This document shows, piece by piece, positions 1 through 9,751 of a stretch of DNA of 64,000 bases; position 1 is the first letter of the stretch, and each line of letters opens with the position of its first letter. This DNA is from Zavarzinella sp. GTDB lineage: Bacteria > Planctomycetota > Planctomycetia > Gemmatales > Gemmataceae. The position numbers and the translations under genes were made by a program. Below the pieces are notes generated by a model that was not told the origin of the DNA, searched no databases, and saw only the letters and a list, made by a program, of their open reading frames with translations. The stretch is from assembly GCA_041399155.1 (NCBI GenBank), contig JAWKTI010000001.1:1550001-1614000 (forward strand), given 5' to 3'.

Positions 1-871
1 GCTCCTGAACGATTTTGCCATTACCACGGACCGGACCATCAAGTCGCTGCAGATTACAATTCACCAGAAAAGTCAGATTATCCAACCCTTCACGTGCTGC
101 AATTGACAGACAGCCAAGGGTTTCAGGCTCATCGCATTCACCATCACCCAGAAATGCCCAGACGTGGGTGTTTTCAGTATTGCACAGATCACGCCCCTTT
201 AAGTAACGGGCATAGCGAGCCTGGTAGATCGCCATGATTGGCCCAAGTCCCATGCTGACCGTGGGGTATTGCCAAAAATCCGGCATCAGCCAGGGGTGAG
301 GATAACTGCTGAGGCCACCACCTTCCTGTAACTCCTGGCGGAAGTTTTCTAATTGCTTTTTGTTCAGGCGACCTTCTAAGAAGGCACGAGCGTACATCCC
401 AGGCGAGGCATGACCTTGAAAGTAGACGACATCACCACTGGAATCGTCTGTCATACCACGAAAAAAATGGTTAAAACCAATTTCATAGAGCGTAGCTGCT
501 GATGCAAAAGTGGCTATGTGGCCACCTACGTTGGTGGTCTTGTTTGCCCTGGCAACCATGGCCATTGCGTTCCAGCGTACAAGACTTTTGATACGCCGTT
601 CCATTTCCCGATCGCCAGGAAATGGAACTTCCAATTCGGTAGGAATCGTGTTGATGTACGGTGAGTGAAGCGAGCCAACTTTCTGAGTGGAACCTGCCGC
701 CTGCATCCTGTGCGACAACTGATCCAGAAGAAATTGTGCCCGCTCTAAACCCTGGCCTTTGATCACTGCACTGAGCGATTCGAGCCATTCGTAGGTTTCT
801 AAGGGATCAACGTCGACTAACTCGTTTGAAATAGCTGATCGTTGAACCAAGTCTTCAGAACGGACGATCAT
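1..871 (-). CDS. aceE: Pyruvate dehydrogenase E1 component, homodimeric type (N-terminal part)
   Basis: This is the thiamine-diphosphate E1 subunit of pyruvate dehydrogenase, which decarboxylates pyruvate and passes the acetyl group to the lipoyl E2 subunit. The gene runs off the window; 290 codons are visible of about 890 usual for the family. The translation reads MIVRSEDLVQ, then NKTTNVGGHIATFASAATLYE, HASPGMYARAFLEG and YPHPWLMPDFWQYPTVSMG. The cofactor motif is complete: GDGECDEPE at residues 232-240 followed by NLQRLDGPVRGNGK near 263. The ATG at 871 is supported by a GGAGAG sequence 8 bases upstream. No E2 or E3 gene is visible because the downstream side is cut. The family call is firm. 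Confidence 0.95.
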   Translation of the reverse strand, partial: MIVRSEDLVQRSAISNELVDVDPLETYEWLESLSAVIKGQGLERAQFLLDQLSHRMQAAGSTQKVGSLHSPYINTIPTELEVPFPGDREMERRIKSLVRWNAMAMVARANKTTNVGGHIATFASAATLYEIGFNHFFRGMTDDSSGDVVYFQGHASPGMYARAFLEGRLNKKQLENFRQELQEGGGLSSYPHPWLMPDFWQYPTVSMGLGPIMAIYQARYARYLKGRDLCNTENTHVWAFLGDGECDEPETLGCLSIAAREGLDNLTFLVNCNLQRLDGPVRGNGKIVQE

Positions 872-1116
872 GGATTCGTCTCTCCAGTCGAGTGGCAGTG
901 TACATTATGGCAGATATTGAGGGCAAATCATTGTCAGTGTAGATTCGATCTTTCAAATCATCAACCGTGCCCGCACCGCGTTTAGTGTATGCAACACAAT
1001 CGTCTACCATGTTAAGATAGGTTTCTGATGGCATCCTGTCTACAAACTTTGAGAATGGGCAAGATACCTTTTGCTCTTGCTGTGAACGCTTTTCTTCATT
1101 TGCGGAACATACAAAC

Positions 1117-2154
1117 ATGAAAAAACGCATGATGCTGTTAATAATTGGTTTTCTCGTTGCCCCATGCGCGGTCGTAGGGGACGATTTATTAAAAAACCCT
1201 CACACAACTACCCTGCCCTCACCGACTTTATCGCCCAACGACGCACTCAAAGCCGCACAAATTCAGACGGGAACAAAAATAATTTTCGGCAGCAGCAATA
1301 AATTTCAACAGCAGGTAGATTTCACGCGTTCGAAATTACCATTTTGGGATGTAATTCGAATATGTGCTGAGGCAACAGATTCTCAAATTTGGGTCCGTGG
1401 GAATTCCATTGAATTCCATTCAGCAAAGTCGAAACAAATTTTTGATGTTAGTGGGCCATTTTTTATTGCCCCACAACAATTGAACTCAAAAATCGATTAC
1501 GAAACCCAGATTTCCACCCACCAAATGACCGTTCAGGTAGCTTGGCCGGCTTCGCTGCCAGTTTTTCGATCAGATAGCCATGCGAATGTCAAGATTTGCA
1601 CTACTTATGATGACGCAGGCGTGTCCATCAACCCGCAGCTGAAAACAAATCGTCTGGACACGCGAAATCCAGTTTCCGGAATTGCAACAACGTTTGTAAT
1701 CCAGTTTACAAATTTACCTCGCACCGCAATGGGAATAAATCTCAAAGGAGAGATCACGATGACCATGGCGGATCGCTTTCTTCTGTTCCAAATTGATGGA
1801 AAAAGTGGTAGTGGGCAGAAATTGTTAGAAGGAGTAACTGTTTCACTAACAGGTAAAACTTCGGGCAACGACTATCTGATTACAGCCCAACTGATATATC
1901 CAAAAACCAGTGCAAAGTGGGAGAGTTACGAAAGTTATTGGATGCGTTCCAATCGCCTCCAACTGGTGCCAACTGGTCAGAAAACCCCACTTCAAGCAGA
2001 TAATTTTCAAATTGGCGATGACAACATTACTTACCTGTTCCGTGGTGGGGCCAAGGTACTCTCCCAAGGATGGAATGCAACTTACCAGACACCTGCCACT
2101 ATGAGAGAGGTTGCGATACCGTTTGAATTGAGTGGGGTCCCGTTACCCAAGTAG
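1117..2154 (+). CDS. Secreted hypothetical protein with a secretin-N-like segment
   Basis: I do not recognise a specific family over the full length. The 345-residue product begins with a signal peptide (MKKRMMLLIIGFLVAPCAVVG) so it should be exported. Residues about 40-105 (DALKAAQIQTGTKIIFG, then LPFWDVIRICAEATDSQIW) resemble the short STN/secretin N-terminal fold seen in many planctomycete envelope proteins, where a hydrophobic strand is followed by a helix with a D-V-I-x-x-I pattern. The rest is beta-rich with no recognisable motif. It is divergent from aceE with a 245-base gap. An alternative is a lineage-specific secreted protein of unknown role; the STN resemblance is inference from pattern only. 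Confidence 0.7.
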   Translation: MKKRMMLLIIGFLVAPCAVVGDDLLKNPHTTTLPSPTLSPNDALKAAQIQTGTKIIFGSSNKFQQQVDFTRSKLPFWDVIRICAEATDSQIWVRGNSIEFHSAKSKQIFDVSGPFFIAPQQLNSKIDYETQISTHQMTVQVAWPASLPVFRSDSHANVKICTTYDDAGVSINPQLKTNRLDTRNPVSGIATTFVIQFTNLPRTAMGINLKGEITMTMADRFLLFQIDGKSGSGQKLLEGVTVSLTGKTSGNDYLITAQLIYPKTSAKWESYESYWMRSNRLQLVPTGQKTPLQADNFQIGDDNITYLFRGGAKVLSQGWNATYQTPATMREVAIPFELSGVPLPK

Positions 2155-2287
2155 GCAGTTCCCAGCAGTCATTTTTCCAGATTTCGCGCAAACAGATCAT
2201 TTTCGACCATTCTTCTGGTGTACTTGAGTGACAAAACTGAAAAACACTCAACAACACAGAAAAAACTGAATACAAGAGAGAACGGCA

Positions 2288-2929
2288 ATGAACATGATCA
2301 GCAAATACTCAGTAGTAGCAATCGTAGTAGCAGCGGGTTTCTTTAGTGGTTCTGCCGCAAACGCACAATCCTGTGCGGTGATCGATCGGCTGGCTTTGCA
2401 ACTGGATCGTCAGGCACGCGGGGTTCATGCCGAAGTGGATGCCCACTTCAAGAACACCCCACTGTACCGTCACCTGCACGAAGATATCGAGCAGATGGAA
2501 GCGTTGGCGGGGCAGATTCACGAACTGGCTACCCGAAACGCCGACTTTAGAACCATGAAAGTTGCAGTGCACGATCTGGATAAACTGAACAGTCATATTT
2601 CCGGACTGGTGGATCAACTGCGGTTTCACCCATGTGATCAACGGGCATACATCCACCTGAAATCGAGCGTGCTCGACCTGGACCGAACCATTGTGGCAAT
2701 GCAGAACGAACTGTACCGCACCAATCGGGTTCCTGTTCATCCAGTACATGGTGGCCACGGCTTCCCCAGCCACGGTGGTGGTTTCCCTCGACACGGTCAT
2801 GGTGGTTTCCAGCAACCAGTGCAAGTTATTCCCCAGCCTGTGGTGGTGCAACAACCAGTGTTCGTGCCTCCCACCAAGACGATCACCATCGGTAAAGGCA
2901 ACTTCCGCCTGGGAATCCAAATCCGCTAA
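2288..2929 (+). CDS. Secreted helical protein with His/Gly- and Pro/Val-rich tail
   Basis: This 213-residue product has a clear signal peptide (MNMISKYSVVAIVVAAGFFSGSAANA, cleavage near 26). A helical domain follows (residues 28-150) with regularly spaced Leu and His, as in SCAVIDRLALQLDRQARGVH. The C-terminal 60 residues are rich in His and Gly (HGGHGFPSHGGGFPRHGHGG) and then in Pro, Val and Gln. The His-rich stretch could bind metal, but that is inference. The start follows an AAGAGAGAA purine tract. The gene ends before a strong terminator at 2963-2988 and is therefore probably monocistronic. No named family recognised. Confidence 0.7.
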   Translation: MNMISKYSVVAIVVAAGFFSGSAANAQSCAVIDRLALQLDRQARGVHAEVDAHFKNTPLYRHLHEDIEQMEALAGQIHELATRNADFRTMKVAVHDLDKLNSHISGLVDQLRFHPCDQRAYIHLKSSVLDLDRTIVAMQNELYRTNRVPVHPVHGGHGFPSHGGGFPRHGHGGFQQPVQVIPQPVVVQQPVFVPPTKTITIGKGNFRLGIQIR

Positions 2930-2962
2930 GTGGTTGTGAAATAAGAAGTTCTGCTGTTCAAG

Positions 2963-2988
2963 ATCCACCTATACGGTGGATTTTTTTT
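2963..2988 (+). terminator. Rho-independent terminator of the 2288 gene
   Basis: ATCCACC (2963-2969) pairs perfectly with GGTGGAT (2975-2981) around a five-base TATAC loop and is followed by a run of eight T that ends at 2988. It lies 34 bases after the stop codon of the secreted His-rich protein. Confidence 0.9.
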
Positions 2989-3029
2989 CGTTTTGAGATG
3001 GGGTTTAAACTGATCCGAAAACCAGAAAA

Positions 3030-5549
3030 TTACTCTTCTACCAGATATACATCCATGGATCGAATCCATACCCACGGTTGGGCAGCCTGAATTGGCTCAG
3101 TGCCAGAAAGATGAGAAATAACTAATGAGAATTCGCCATCTTCACCTCGTTGAAAGATAAAATCTTCTGTTTTCCATTGATTGGTGCTTTCTGGCAACAA
3201 ATAAGTCTGAAATGGGAAAAAGTTTTTGGCACCACGTACCATTGAATTCAGTCGAACAGGGTAGGTATCATTGCTCGCCTGGTATGTAAGACGAACGACA
3301 ATCTGGGCAGTGGGGGGGAGATTTTCCAGAACATCATTGCATTTCGTTTTCAACTGCGGTGGCGTAGAACCTCCTGTCCATTCGTAACCAATTGCCTGAA
3401 AATTGCCAAAAGTGCGTGCCGCGAAACTGACTTTGGTATTATCCTGATAAGTGTTCATCACCCATGTTTTCGGCAATGGCTTCCCGTCTATCTGAGAAAG
3501 GCTTAATCTTTTGTCCACTCGCACCATTTGGTTAGGAAAATCCTTGAAAGTGGTGCTGTATAAAGGTTTTGAATTCATTCTCGGGGTGCCCAAAGGTGGG
3601 AGATTTTTTTGATCCCAGATTTGTAATGAATGAAAATTCATCCAACCTGTAAATGGTGTCACAGTGCCCGTTTTTTCACCGGTTTCCATCAAAAAACTCC
3701 ATTCATTGGTGCCACTTGGTGCGAATGGAATGTCAATAACACGCCACTGATTATTAGAGTTTCCTAATAATTGTCTGGTTAGTCGCGTATACGGTGCTTT
3801 CAAAGACTGCACCCCGGCGTAGGCAGTGCCCGCACCATCTGCGGAATAAATCAGGCGAGCCACATACCAACCGGAGGCTTTAGTGGGTAATGATTCAGAT
3901 AACCTTACAAGTATCTGAGAGCCATAGTGACCTTTTTCCTGACGAAAACTTAAAACTCTCTCATTATTCAAATCGCGCACACTCGCTTCCATCTGAAAAC
4001 CACTTTCTTTCAGGAAATAAGGATTTACTTGCAGTGCCGCAGGCAGATTTCTAAATACTTTCGAACCTTTAATCGCGGGATCATCGAAAAGATATCCCTG
4101 AGTGGGTGTCTGACGTAAGTTTACATTCAACAATGGTTTACGACCATGAAGTGGTGCGAGCACTTCTTGAATTGGCATCCGATTGGGTTGTTCTACCGGT
4201 GTGGTCGATGGCTGTGTAACTGGTTGGACTGTTTTAGCCGGACTGGAAATAGTTTTCGTCGTTGTCGGTGCTGCAGAAGTTTGCCCTGGAGCACGTTCAA
4301 CTACTTTGGGGTCTGTTCCCTGATCACGAGTCAGGAAAAATACCGCACCAATTGCCACCAGCAATGTCACCACCACCGCACTGAATACATACCAGAATAC
4401 AGGTGGTTTGGACTGCCGCACCGATTCGTTAGTGGGGGTTTGCTTTTCAACCTGTGGTACAAAATGTTTGGTCGTTGTACCTTTGCGAATAATTGTGGAA
4501 ACTTTGGAAAATTCCTGATCCCAACCAGGTTCCAGCCATGGATCGAGAGCGATAATAACTTCAGCCATCGACTGGTAGCGCTGGGTGGGTGATTTTGCCA
4601 TCATTTTGTCCAGCACTGCATCCAATTCTGCCGGAATATCCCCACGCACTGAACTGAGAGGCGGGACGCTATGTAGCTGATGTGCAATTAATTTTTGTGT
4701 ATTGGAACCTTTAAATGGACCTTTGCCAGCCAGAATCTTGTACAGAGTGGCTCCGAGACTGTAAATGTCCGTGCGGAAATCCTGTGATTCACCCGCGGCC
4801 TGCTCAGGAGACATGTAATCAGCAGTCCCAGTAACTGCATATTGACCATCGTAACGTCGGGTGACATCATCATCTTCATTGGCGAATTCACGCGTGAGTC
4901 CCAGATCAAGCACCTTCACCAGACCGGAATTCTTATCGCGTATCAGATTGGATGGCGTCACATCGCGGTGAACAAGCCCTTTTTCGTGTGTATGCGCTAG
5001 TCCCAACGCAGCCTGAGCAATGTACTGAACCGCCTGTGAAACATTCATCGGCCCATGTTCAGACACCATCTTTTCCAGTGTCTTCCCTTCAATGTACTCC
5101 ATCGCGATGTAGTGCACATTATCCGTTTCACCCACATCATAAACTTTCACAATATTAGGGTGATCCAGCTTGGCGTTGGATCGCGCTTCGCGTAGAAATC
5201 GCTCGATTGTGTCTGGCTTGCTGGCAATCGAAGAGATCAACTTGACTGCTGCGCGACGATTCAAAGAGGAATGTTCGGCCAGATAAACCGTTGCCATCCC
5301 CCCCTGCCCGATTGGCTCCAGAATTTTGTAGGGGCCAAGAAAATAACCCTTGTGCTTACCTGAAAGTAGTTGGGTGGCCTGGAACTTTGTCAAAATGCGG
5401 TTTTTCACCAGCATTGCTGCAAGTGCGTTGGGATCAATCGTCTCTATTTGGGAACCAACCCTTTTCAGAAAGTCATTCAGGGTTTGTTCCGACAGAAGCT
5501 GACTCTTCCTGATCAGTTCAACGAAGCTGTTCGTGGTAATCGTCGCCAT
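3030..5549 (-). CDS. Receptor-type Ser/Thr protein kinase with extracytoplasmic domain
   Basis: This 839-residue protein has the layout of planctomycete PknB-like kinases. Residues 1-70 form the small helical N-terminal module common to these proteins. The kinase domain spans about 74-340: glycine loop GQGGMATV (81-88), ATP lysine K103, catalytic loop HRDVTPSN (194-201), metal motif DLG (215-217) and SPEQ (247-250). The catalytic loop has V-T in place of the usual L-K, and DLG replaces DFG, which occurs in some active bacterial kinases. A membrane segment lies at about 384-406, followed by a Thr/Pro-rich linker and a 370-residue outer domain that appears to hold two related beta-sandwich halves (each with a LPPTAQIVVRLTY- or LPTKASGWYVARLIY-like strand). 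Substrate and ligand are unknown. Confidence 0.92.
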   Translation of the reverse strand: MATITTNSFVELIRKSQLLSEQTLNDFLKRVGSQIETIDPNALAAMLVKNRILTKFQATQLLSGKHKGYFLGPYKILEPIGQGGMATVYLAEHSSLNRRAAVKLISSIASKPDTIERFLREARSNAKLDHPNIVKVYDVGETDNVHYIAMEYIEGKTLEKMVSEHGPMNVSQAVQYIAQAALGLAHTHEKGLVHRDVTPSNLIRDKNSGLVKVLDLGLTREFANEDDDVTRRYDGQYAVTGTADYMSPEQAAGESQDFRTDIYSLGATLYKILAGKGPFKGSNTQKLIAHQLHSVPPLSSVRGDIPAELDAVLDKMMAKSPTQRYQSMAEVIIALDPWLEPGWDQEFSKVSTIIRKGTTTKHFVPQVEKQTPTNESVRQSKPPVFWYVFSAVVVTLLVAIGAVFFLTRDQGTDPKVVERAPGQTSAAPTTTKTISSPAKTVQPVTQPSTTPVEQPNRMPIQEVLAPLHGRKPLLNVNLRQTPTQGYLFDDPAIKGSKVFRNLPAALQVNPYFLKESGFQMEASVRDLNNERVLSFRQEKGHYGSQILVRLSESLPTKASGWYVARLIYSADGAGTAYAGVQSLKAPYTRLTRQLLGNSNNQWRVIDIPFAPSGTNEWSFLMETGEKTGTVTPFTGWMNFHSLQIWDQKNLPPLGTPRMNSKPLYSTTFKDFPNQMVRVDKRLSLSQIDGKPLPKTWVMNTYQDNTKVSFAARTFGNFQAIGYEWTGGSTPPQLKTKCNDVLENLPPTAQIVVRLTYQASNDTYPVRLNSMVRGAKNFFPFQTYLLPESTNQWKTEDFIFQRGEDGEFSLVISHLSGTEPIQAAQPWVWIRSMDVYLVEE

Positions 5550-5810
5550 GGGTGGAGTATCCCGTCGCTGTGCAAGTCTATATCAATTCTTACAACAGAA
5601 AAATGAAGAACAGGAAGCTGGAATGAATCCTTGTGCACGAATTTGAGAAAATTTTGCACTCCTGACTGAATTATGGGCAAAAAATTCTTTCTGTGGTAGA
5701 ATTTTCAACTTTTGCGTGAATTTTACTGCCGCCTGAAGGGATTCTCAAAATCAAATGCGTGCGTAAACGAATAACCTAATAATGGGCAGTCCCAGATCAG
5801 GGAGGGAATC

Positions 5811-7016
5811 ATGGCTCAATTGAAAGATGTGGTGGATCCATTCGGGGAAGTAAATGTTCGCATTGCACCAGGTGGGAAAGTACGCGTTACTGCGACGATC
5901 TTGATGGAACCGAACAAAGAAGGTGCCCAGACAGGCATTGCATTGGATGGGTCTGGTTCGATGTCTCAGTGGTACGGTGTAAATTCAGGAGCAACTTTAT
6001 CTCCGGTATTTGGAAAAGCAACCGCTAACAACATTATCACACCCGTTGCCCAAAAAATCTGCAGTTATCTTGCTCGCAAAATCGATGCAGATGGTGGCAC
6101 AACCTGCATTTATTGGTCGATCGGTCCAGGTGGGTCTGAAATCGAAGTAATCGGCGACCTGACTGCAGCCGAGGCAGAGAAACACCAATTCCGTGCACCT
6201 GCAAACTTTGGCACTGGCACACAATTACTACCTGCACTTCGCTATTTTCTGGAGAGATTCGAAGACGCACCGTGGGGCTTTTATGTATTTGTCACCGATG
6301 GAGAGGTCCACGATTTCGATGAAGTAAAGTCTTACACCATCAGACTTTCAGAAAAAATCGCTGCTGGCAAACGTAATCCGGTCAAGCTGATCCTGCTTGG
6401 TGTTGGAAATGATGTCGATACCGAACAGATGCGTGAATTGGACGATCTGGACACTGAAGTCGATTTGTGGGATCACAAACTAGCCAGTGAGTTGCGGGTA
6501 CTTGAACAGATCTTCGCTGAAGTTGTCGATAAGAATGCTCGGGTAGCACCAAAAGGTAGAATTGTCGATCCGAATGGCAAAGTATTAAAGGATTATGAGG
6601 ACACAGGTGTCCCCGCATACATCGAGTTCGATGCTCCTGCGAGCATACCGTTTTTCACACTCGAAATTCCTGGTTTTCGGATTCATCAATCGCTGATGGA
6701 TGGGAAACCCGCACCCAAGACAGAAGAAACCGCTCCTTTTGCCCAGCCAGTGGGACAATTGCCGGATGCAGAGCAGGAAATTCAGCCACAGCCAGAAAAA
6801 GTTCCAGAAGCAACCCACCTGCCAGGTGCGGAAGAACCTCCCACTGTTACAAAAGAAACAGAGCAATCATTCGAAGATGCAGTTGCACGCGATACTGGTA
6901 CTACCCAGGATCGGGAGTTGGACATTACTGAGGAACTGGATAAGCCCAAAGATCCGGAACTCGATTTTGAACTGGAGTTCGACAAGCCACCCGATATCGA
7001 TCTGGAAGAACGTTAA
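5811..7016 (+). CDS. Von Willebrand factor A domain protein with acidic tail
   Basis: This 401-residue protein carries one VWA domain. The metal-ion (MIDAS) motif DGSGSM is at residues 46-51, with a second loop TDGEVHDFD near 162 that can supply the later MIDAS aspartate. No signal peptide or membrane segment is visible, so it is predicted cytoplasmic. After about residue 290 the chain becomes low in complexity, Pro/Glu-rich, and ends in a strongly acidic, repeat-like tail (DITEELDKPKDPELDFELEF). The start has a strong GGGAGGG ribosome site. It is divergent from the kinase gene with 261 bases between. A role in protein-protein assembly in the tellurite-resistance/VWA style is possible but not shown. 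Confidence 0.85.
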   Translation: MAQLKDVVDPFGEVNVRIAPGGKVRVTATILMEPNKEGAQTGIALDGSGSMSQWYGVNSGATLSPVFGKATANNIITPVAQKICSYLARKIDADGGTTCIYWSIGPGGSEIEVIGDLTAAEAEKHQFRAPANFGTGTQLLPALRYFLERFEDAPWGFYVFVTDGEVHDFDEVKSYTIRLSEKIAAGKRNPVKLILLGVGNDVDTEQMRELDDLDTEVDLWDHKLASELRVLEQIFAEVVDKNARVAPKGRIVDPNGKVLKDYEDTGVPAYIEFDAPASIPFFTLEIPGFRIHQSLMDGKPAPKTEETAPFAQPVGQLPDAEQEIQPQPEKVPEATHLPGAEEPPTVTKETEQSFEDAVARDTGTTQDRELDITEELDKPKDPELDFELEFDKPPDIDLEER

Positions 7017-7022
7017 CATAAA

Positions 7023-7979
7023 TTATGATTCAAGAATTGCCCGCAGTTTGAAACTAGCGTGGGCTGGATCGACCGTATTAAACAACTGACCTGTTGCCAA
7101 TTCCCACCCTGCAATCGTCTGCGTCCGTGGGGTAAATTCTAGATACCAATGATCCCACCGATGCCTTTTCGGTGGAGATTTCAACAACAGATTACTGGCC
7201 CAATCGACACCCAAAATAGTCTGATATGCTTTTGATAACTTAACTGTTATATCTGCCAGTGTGGTACGTTCGAAATCTGTCATCAAATCAATCGATCGGT
7301 AACCACGGCGTGGGATGATCCACGACTCATATGCAAAGCGCGAAGTGGGAGGGCAAACAACCAGCCAACTTTCCGTGGCAAGCACCAATTCAGGACAATT
7401 TTCACTTAAGTACTTACTGTACCAGGAATTACCTGCTTTTGAAAACCGATCTGCTTCTCGCTGAACCTGCTCAGGTACGAAATCGACTGCGACCACTTGA
7501 GAATGGGCATGTTCAAGCGAAGCCCCACCTGCCCTGCCCTGATTTCGGAAAATTTGCACGAACTGGATTTCTGAGTGGGAGTTCCAGTAGGAAAAGCGTT
7601 GTTGCCACGCGATCAACACTTGCTCCCACTGAAGGGATGAAAACTGGTGCAAATGGGTTAGATGGTCCGGTGTCTCAATTACTACTTCGGACGCACCGTA
7701 ACCAGGGCGGATTTCTGGTGAACTGATACCAAACGCAGATCGGTCAAACTGGCTGACTGCTGGGTAACGATTCGGCACCACTCGCACCGACCATCCGGGC
7801 TGGTTGGCGGCAGTACTTTCCTGCCGAATCGCGAAAACTTCTTGCGTGGTCTCTTTTTCGTGGGATTCACAAAATGGGCAGGCGCCAGGGCTATGTTGTA
7901 AACGCTGTTCACGTGCAGGACAAATGAGCACCTGGTGACCTTTCAACGGGTCCAGCCGCCATTCTGAAGGAAAATTCAT
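7023..7979 (-). CDS. galT: GalT-like nucleotidyltransferase (galactose-1-phosphate uridylyltransferase family)
   Basis: The 318-residue product belongs to the GalT branch of the HIT superfamily, which swaps a nucleotidyl group between sugar phosphates through a histidine intermediate. A zinc-type CPFC pair is at residues 34-37, and the active site is H157-A-H159-S-Q161 within GGASLEHAHSQVVA. The ATG overlaps the stop of glgA by one base (TAATG), so the two are translationally coupled. The HAHSQ form, rather than HPHGQ, recalls the plant ADP-glucose phosphorylase branch of the same fold, and the glgA context fits a role on ADP-glucose or glucose-1-phosphate. Family is firm, exact substrate open. 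Confidence 0.87.
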   Translation of the reverse strand: MNFPSEWRLDPLKGHQVLICPAREQRLQHSPGACPFCESHEKETTQEVFAIRQESTAANQPGWSVRVVPNRYPAVSQFDRSAFGISSPEIRPGYGASEVVIETPDHLTHLHQFSSLQWEQVLIAWQQRFSYWNSHSEIQFVQIFRNQGRAGGASLEHAHSQVVAVDFVPEQVQREADRFSKAGNSWYSKYLSENCPELVLATESWLVVCPPTSRFAYESWIIPRRGYRSIDLMTDFERTTLADITVKLSKAYQTILGVDWASNLLLKSPPKRHRWDHWYLEFTPRTQTIAGWELATGQLFNTVDPAHASFKLRAILES

Positions 7980-9523
7980 TAAGCACTCTCAACCAGCGAA
8001 CGCCCTGCCCGCTCCGCAACCAGTCTGCGGTAGATTTTCTCGTAACCGCGTGCGGCACGTTCCCAAGACCAATCTGCCTGCATGCCATTGCGAATGATCC
8101 GGCGGAATGTTTCCGGACGTTCGTGGTACAAATGCGTTGCCCATCGGACAGTTCCCGTAAGTGCCTGCGGGGTATATGCCTGGAAGCGAAAACCGTTCGG
8201 TTCGGCTAAAACCAATGATTCTTCAGTCGCATCAATAATCGTGTCAGCCAGCCCACCCGTCGTCCGTACGATTGGTGGTGTACCATAACGCAAACTGTAC
8301 AACTGATTTAAGCCTGAAGGCTCAAACTGGCTGGGCATTAAGAACAGGTCCGACCCAGCTTCAATCTGATGAGCCAGCTCTTCGTTGAAGCCCAGCAACA
8401 GCCCCACTTTGTCTGGATAGCGAGCCTGAATTGCCTGCAGCTTTTCGTGGTATTGTTGGTCGCCTTCACCCAAAACAATCATCTGGGTTGGGATTTTCAG
8501 CAGATCATCTGCTGCCTTAACCACCAAATCAACCCCTTTTTGCTCTACCAGGCGGGCCACCATGCCAATCAGCGGGATGTCAGGCTGGGTTGGCAGGCTG
8601 AAATGACGCTGAATTGCCGCCTTGCAGGCGGCTTTCCCCACCTGAAAACTGTTGACATCATAATTTTTAGGTAAATGGGGGTCTGTTTCCGGATTCCAGG
8701 TAGTGTAGTCCACACCGTTGACGATGCCATTCAGGCGATCCCGACGCTCTCGTAAGATGCCTTCCATCCCACAGCCAAAGGTTGTGGTTCGGATCTCATT
8801 TGCGTAAGTAGGACTCACGGTGTTCACCCAGTCCGAAAAAACGATCCCGCCTTTCAGGAAGCTGAAATCGCCATAAAATTCCATCTGCTGATGGTTGAAC
8901 AACCGATAATCGAGTCCGGTATACGGGTAATCCGACCTGTGAAATCGCCCCTGGTAAGCCAGATTGTGGATCGTGAACAGCGATTTAATCCCACGTGCAG
9001 AGGGTAGGTGGCGGTAGGATTCCCGTAAAAAGACCGGAATCAGACCTGTTTGCCAGTCATTGGCATGAATAATATCCGGTTTTTCAGGCAAAACCGTCAG
9101 CGATTCCATGATTGCCCGGTTGAAAAACGCAAACCGCTGACAATTGTCGCCGTAATCGACTTTTTTTCCCACCTCGTTGGTGTATTGGTAAATGGTTGTA
9201 CCAAATTTGATGTCATCCCGCTCGAAAAAGCCCTCATTTTCGACAAAGTAAATTGCAATATTGCTATTTGGCAATGTTCCTTCGTAAATCTGAGTGGGGA
9301 TGATCGACCTGCCGCAGGGTACTGATAAGGTGCTGCCAACCGGGCGGATATCGGGAAATTTCTGCCGCACACACCGATAGAGCGGCATAATCACTGCCAC
9401 TCGGTGCCCCATCTGTTGAATTGCTTTGGGTAAATAGCCAGCAACATCCGCCAACCCACCTGTTTTGGCAAAGCCCACCACTTCTGAACAGGCGATGAGA
9501 ATCGAGAGAGGTTCGTCACGCAT
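7979..9523 (-). CDS. glgA: Glycogen synthase (starch synthase family GT5)
   Basis: This enzyme extends alpha-1,4-glucan chains from ADP-glucose. The donor-binding motif KTGGLADV is at residues 20-27, and the C-terminal half contains GMVARLVEQKGVDLV, the ESGSDLF-like EAGSDLFLMPSQFEPSGLNQLYSLRYGTPPIVRTTGGLADTI region typical of GT5. From the start chosen here the protein has 514 residues. An in-frame ATG 42 bases upstream (9565) would add 14 residues that the family usually lacks; neither has a strong ribosome site. The stop codon overlaps the galT start by one base. With malQ at the far end of the window, it indicates glycogen or alpha-glucan storage. Confidence 0.94.
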   Translation of the reverse strand: MRDEPLSILIACSEVVGFAKTGGLADVAGYLPKAIQQMGHRVAVIMPLYRCVRQKFPDIRPVGSTLSVPCGRSIIPTQIYEGTLPNSNIAIYFVENEGFFERDDIKFGTTIYQYTNEVGKKVDYGDNCQRFAFFNRAIMESLTVLPEKPDIIHANDWQTGLIPVFLRESYRHLPSARGIKSLFTIHNLAYQGRFHRSDYPYTGLDYRLFNHQQMEFYGDFSFLKGGIVFSDWVNTVSPTYANEIRTTTFGCGMEGILRERRDRLNGIVNGVDYTTWNPETDPHLPKNYDVNSFQVGKAACKAAIQRHFSLPTQPDIPLIGMVARLVEQKGVDLVVKAADDLLKIPTQMIVLGEGDQQYHEKLQAIQARYPDKVGLLLGFNEELAHQIEAGSDLFLMPSQFEPSGLNQLYSLRYGTPPIVRTTGGLADTIIDATEESLVLAEPNGFRFQAYTPQALTGTVRWATHLYHERPETFRRIIRNGMQADWSWERAARGYEKIYRRLVAERAGRSLVESA

Positions 9524-9751
9524 AGTGTTTCGATTTCCGTCTGTTGGTAATGTAATGTTACCCATGTCACCCAGATTTTCGACAATTTCTCTACTGGAAA
9601 CTTTCCGTCATCTTCACATCGACCATTTGCCCACTCAATCCGTAGTGGCATTAAGGAGTTTTTTTCAAAATTAAACACAACCCGGAATTCAATGAGAAAA
9701 ATATGAGAAAAGTGGTGCAGGCAGCCAGTCCGTGGGTCAGCACACGCAAAA

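Noticed and set aside
855..1130. A 91-codon minus-strand frame between aceE and the 1117 gene
   Set aside because: It overlaps both neighbours' starts, has no ribosome site and no family-like motif; the aceE start at 871 is better supported.
2309..2968. A 219-codon minus-strand frame opposite the His-rich secreted protein
   Set aside because: The plus-strand gene has a signal peptide, a ribosome site and a terminator; the minus frame runs through that terminator.
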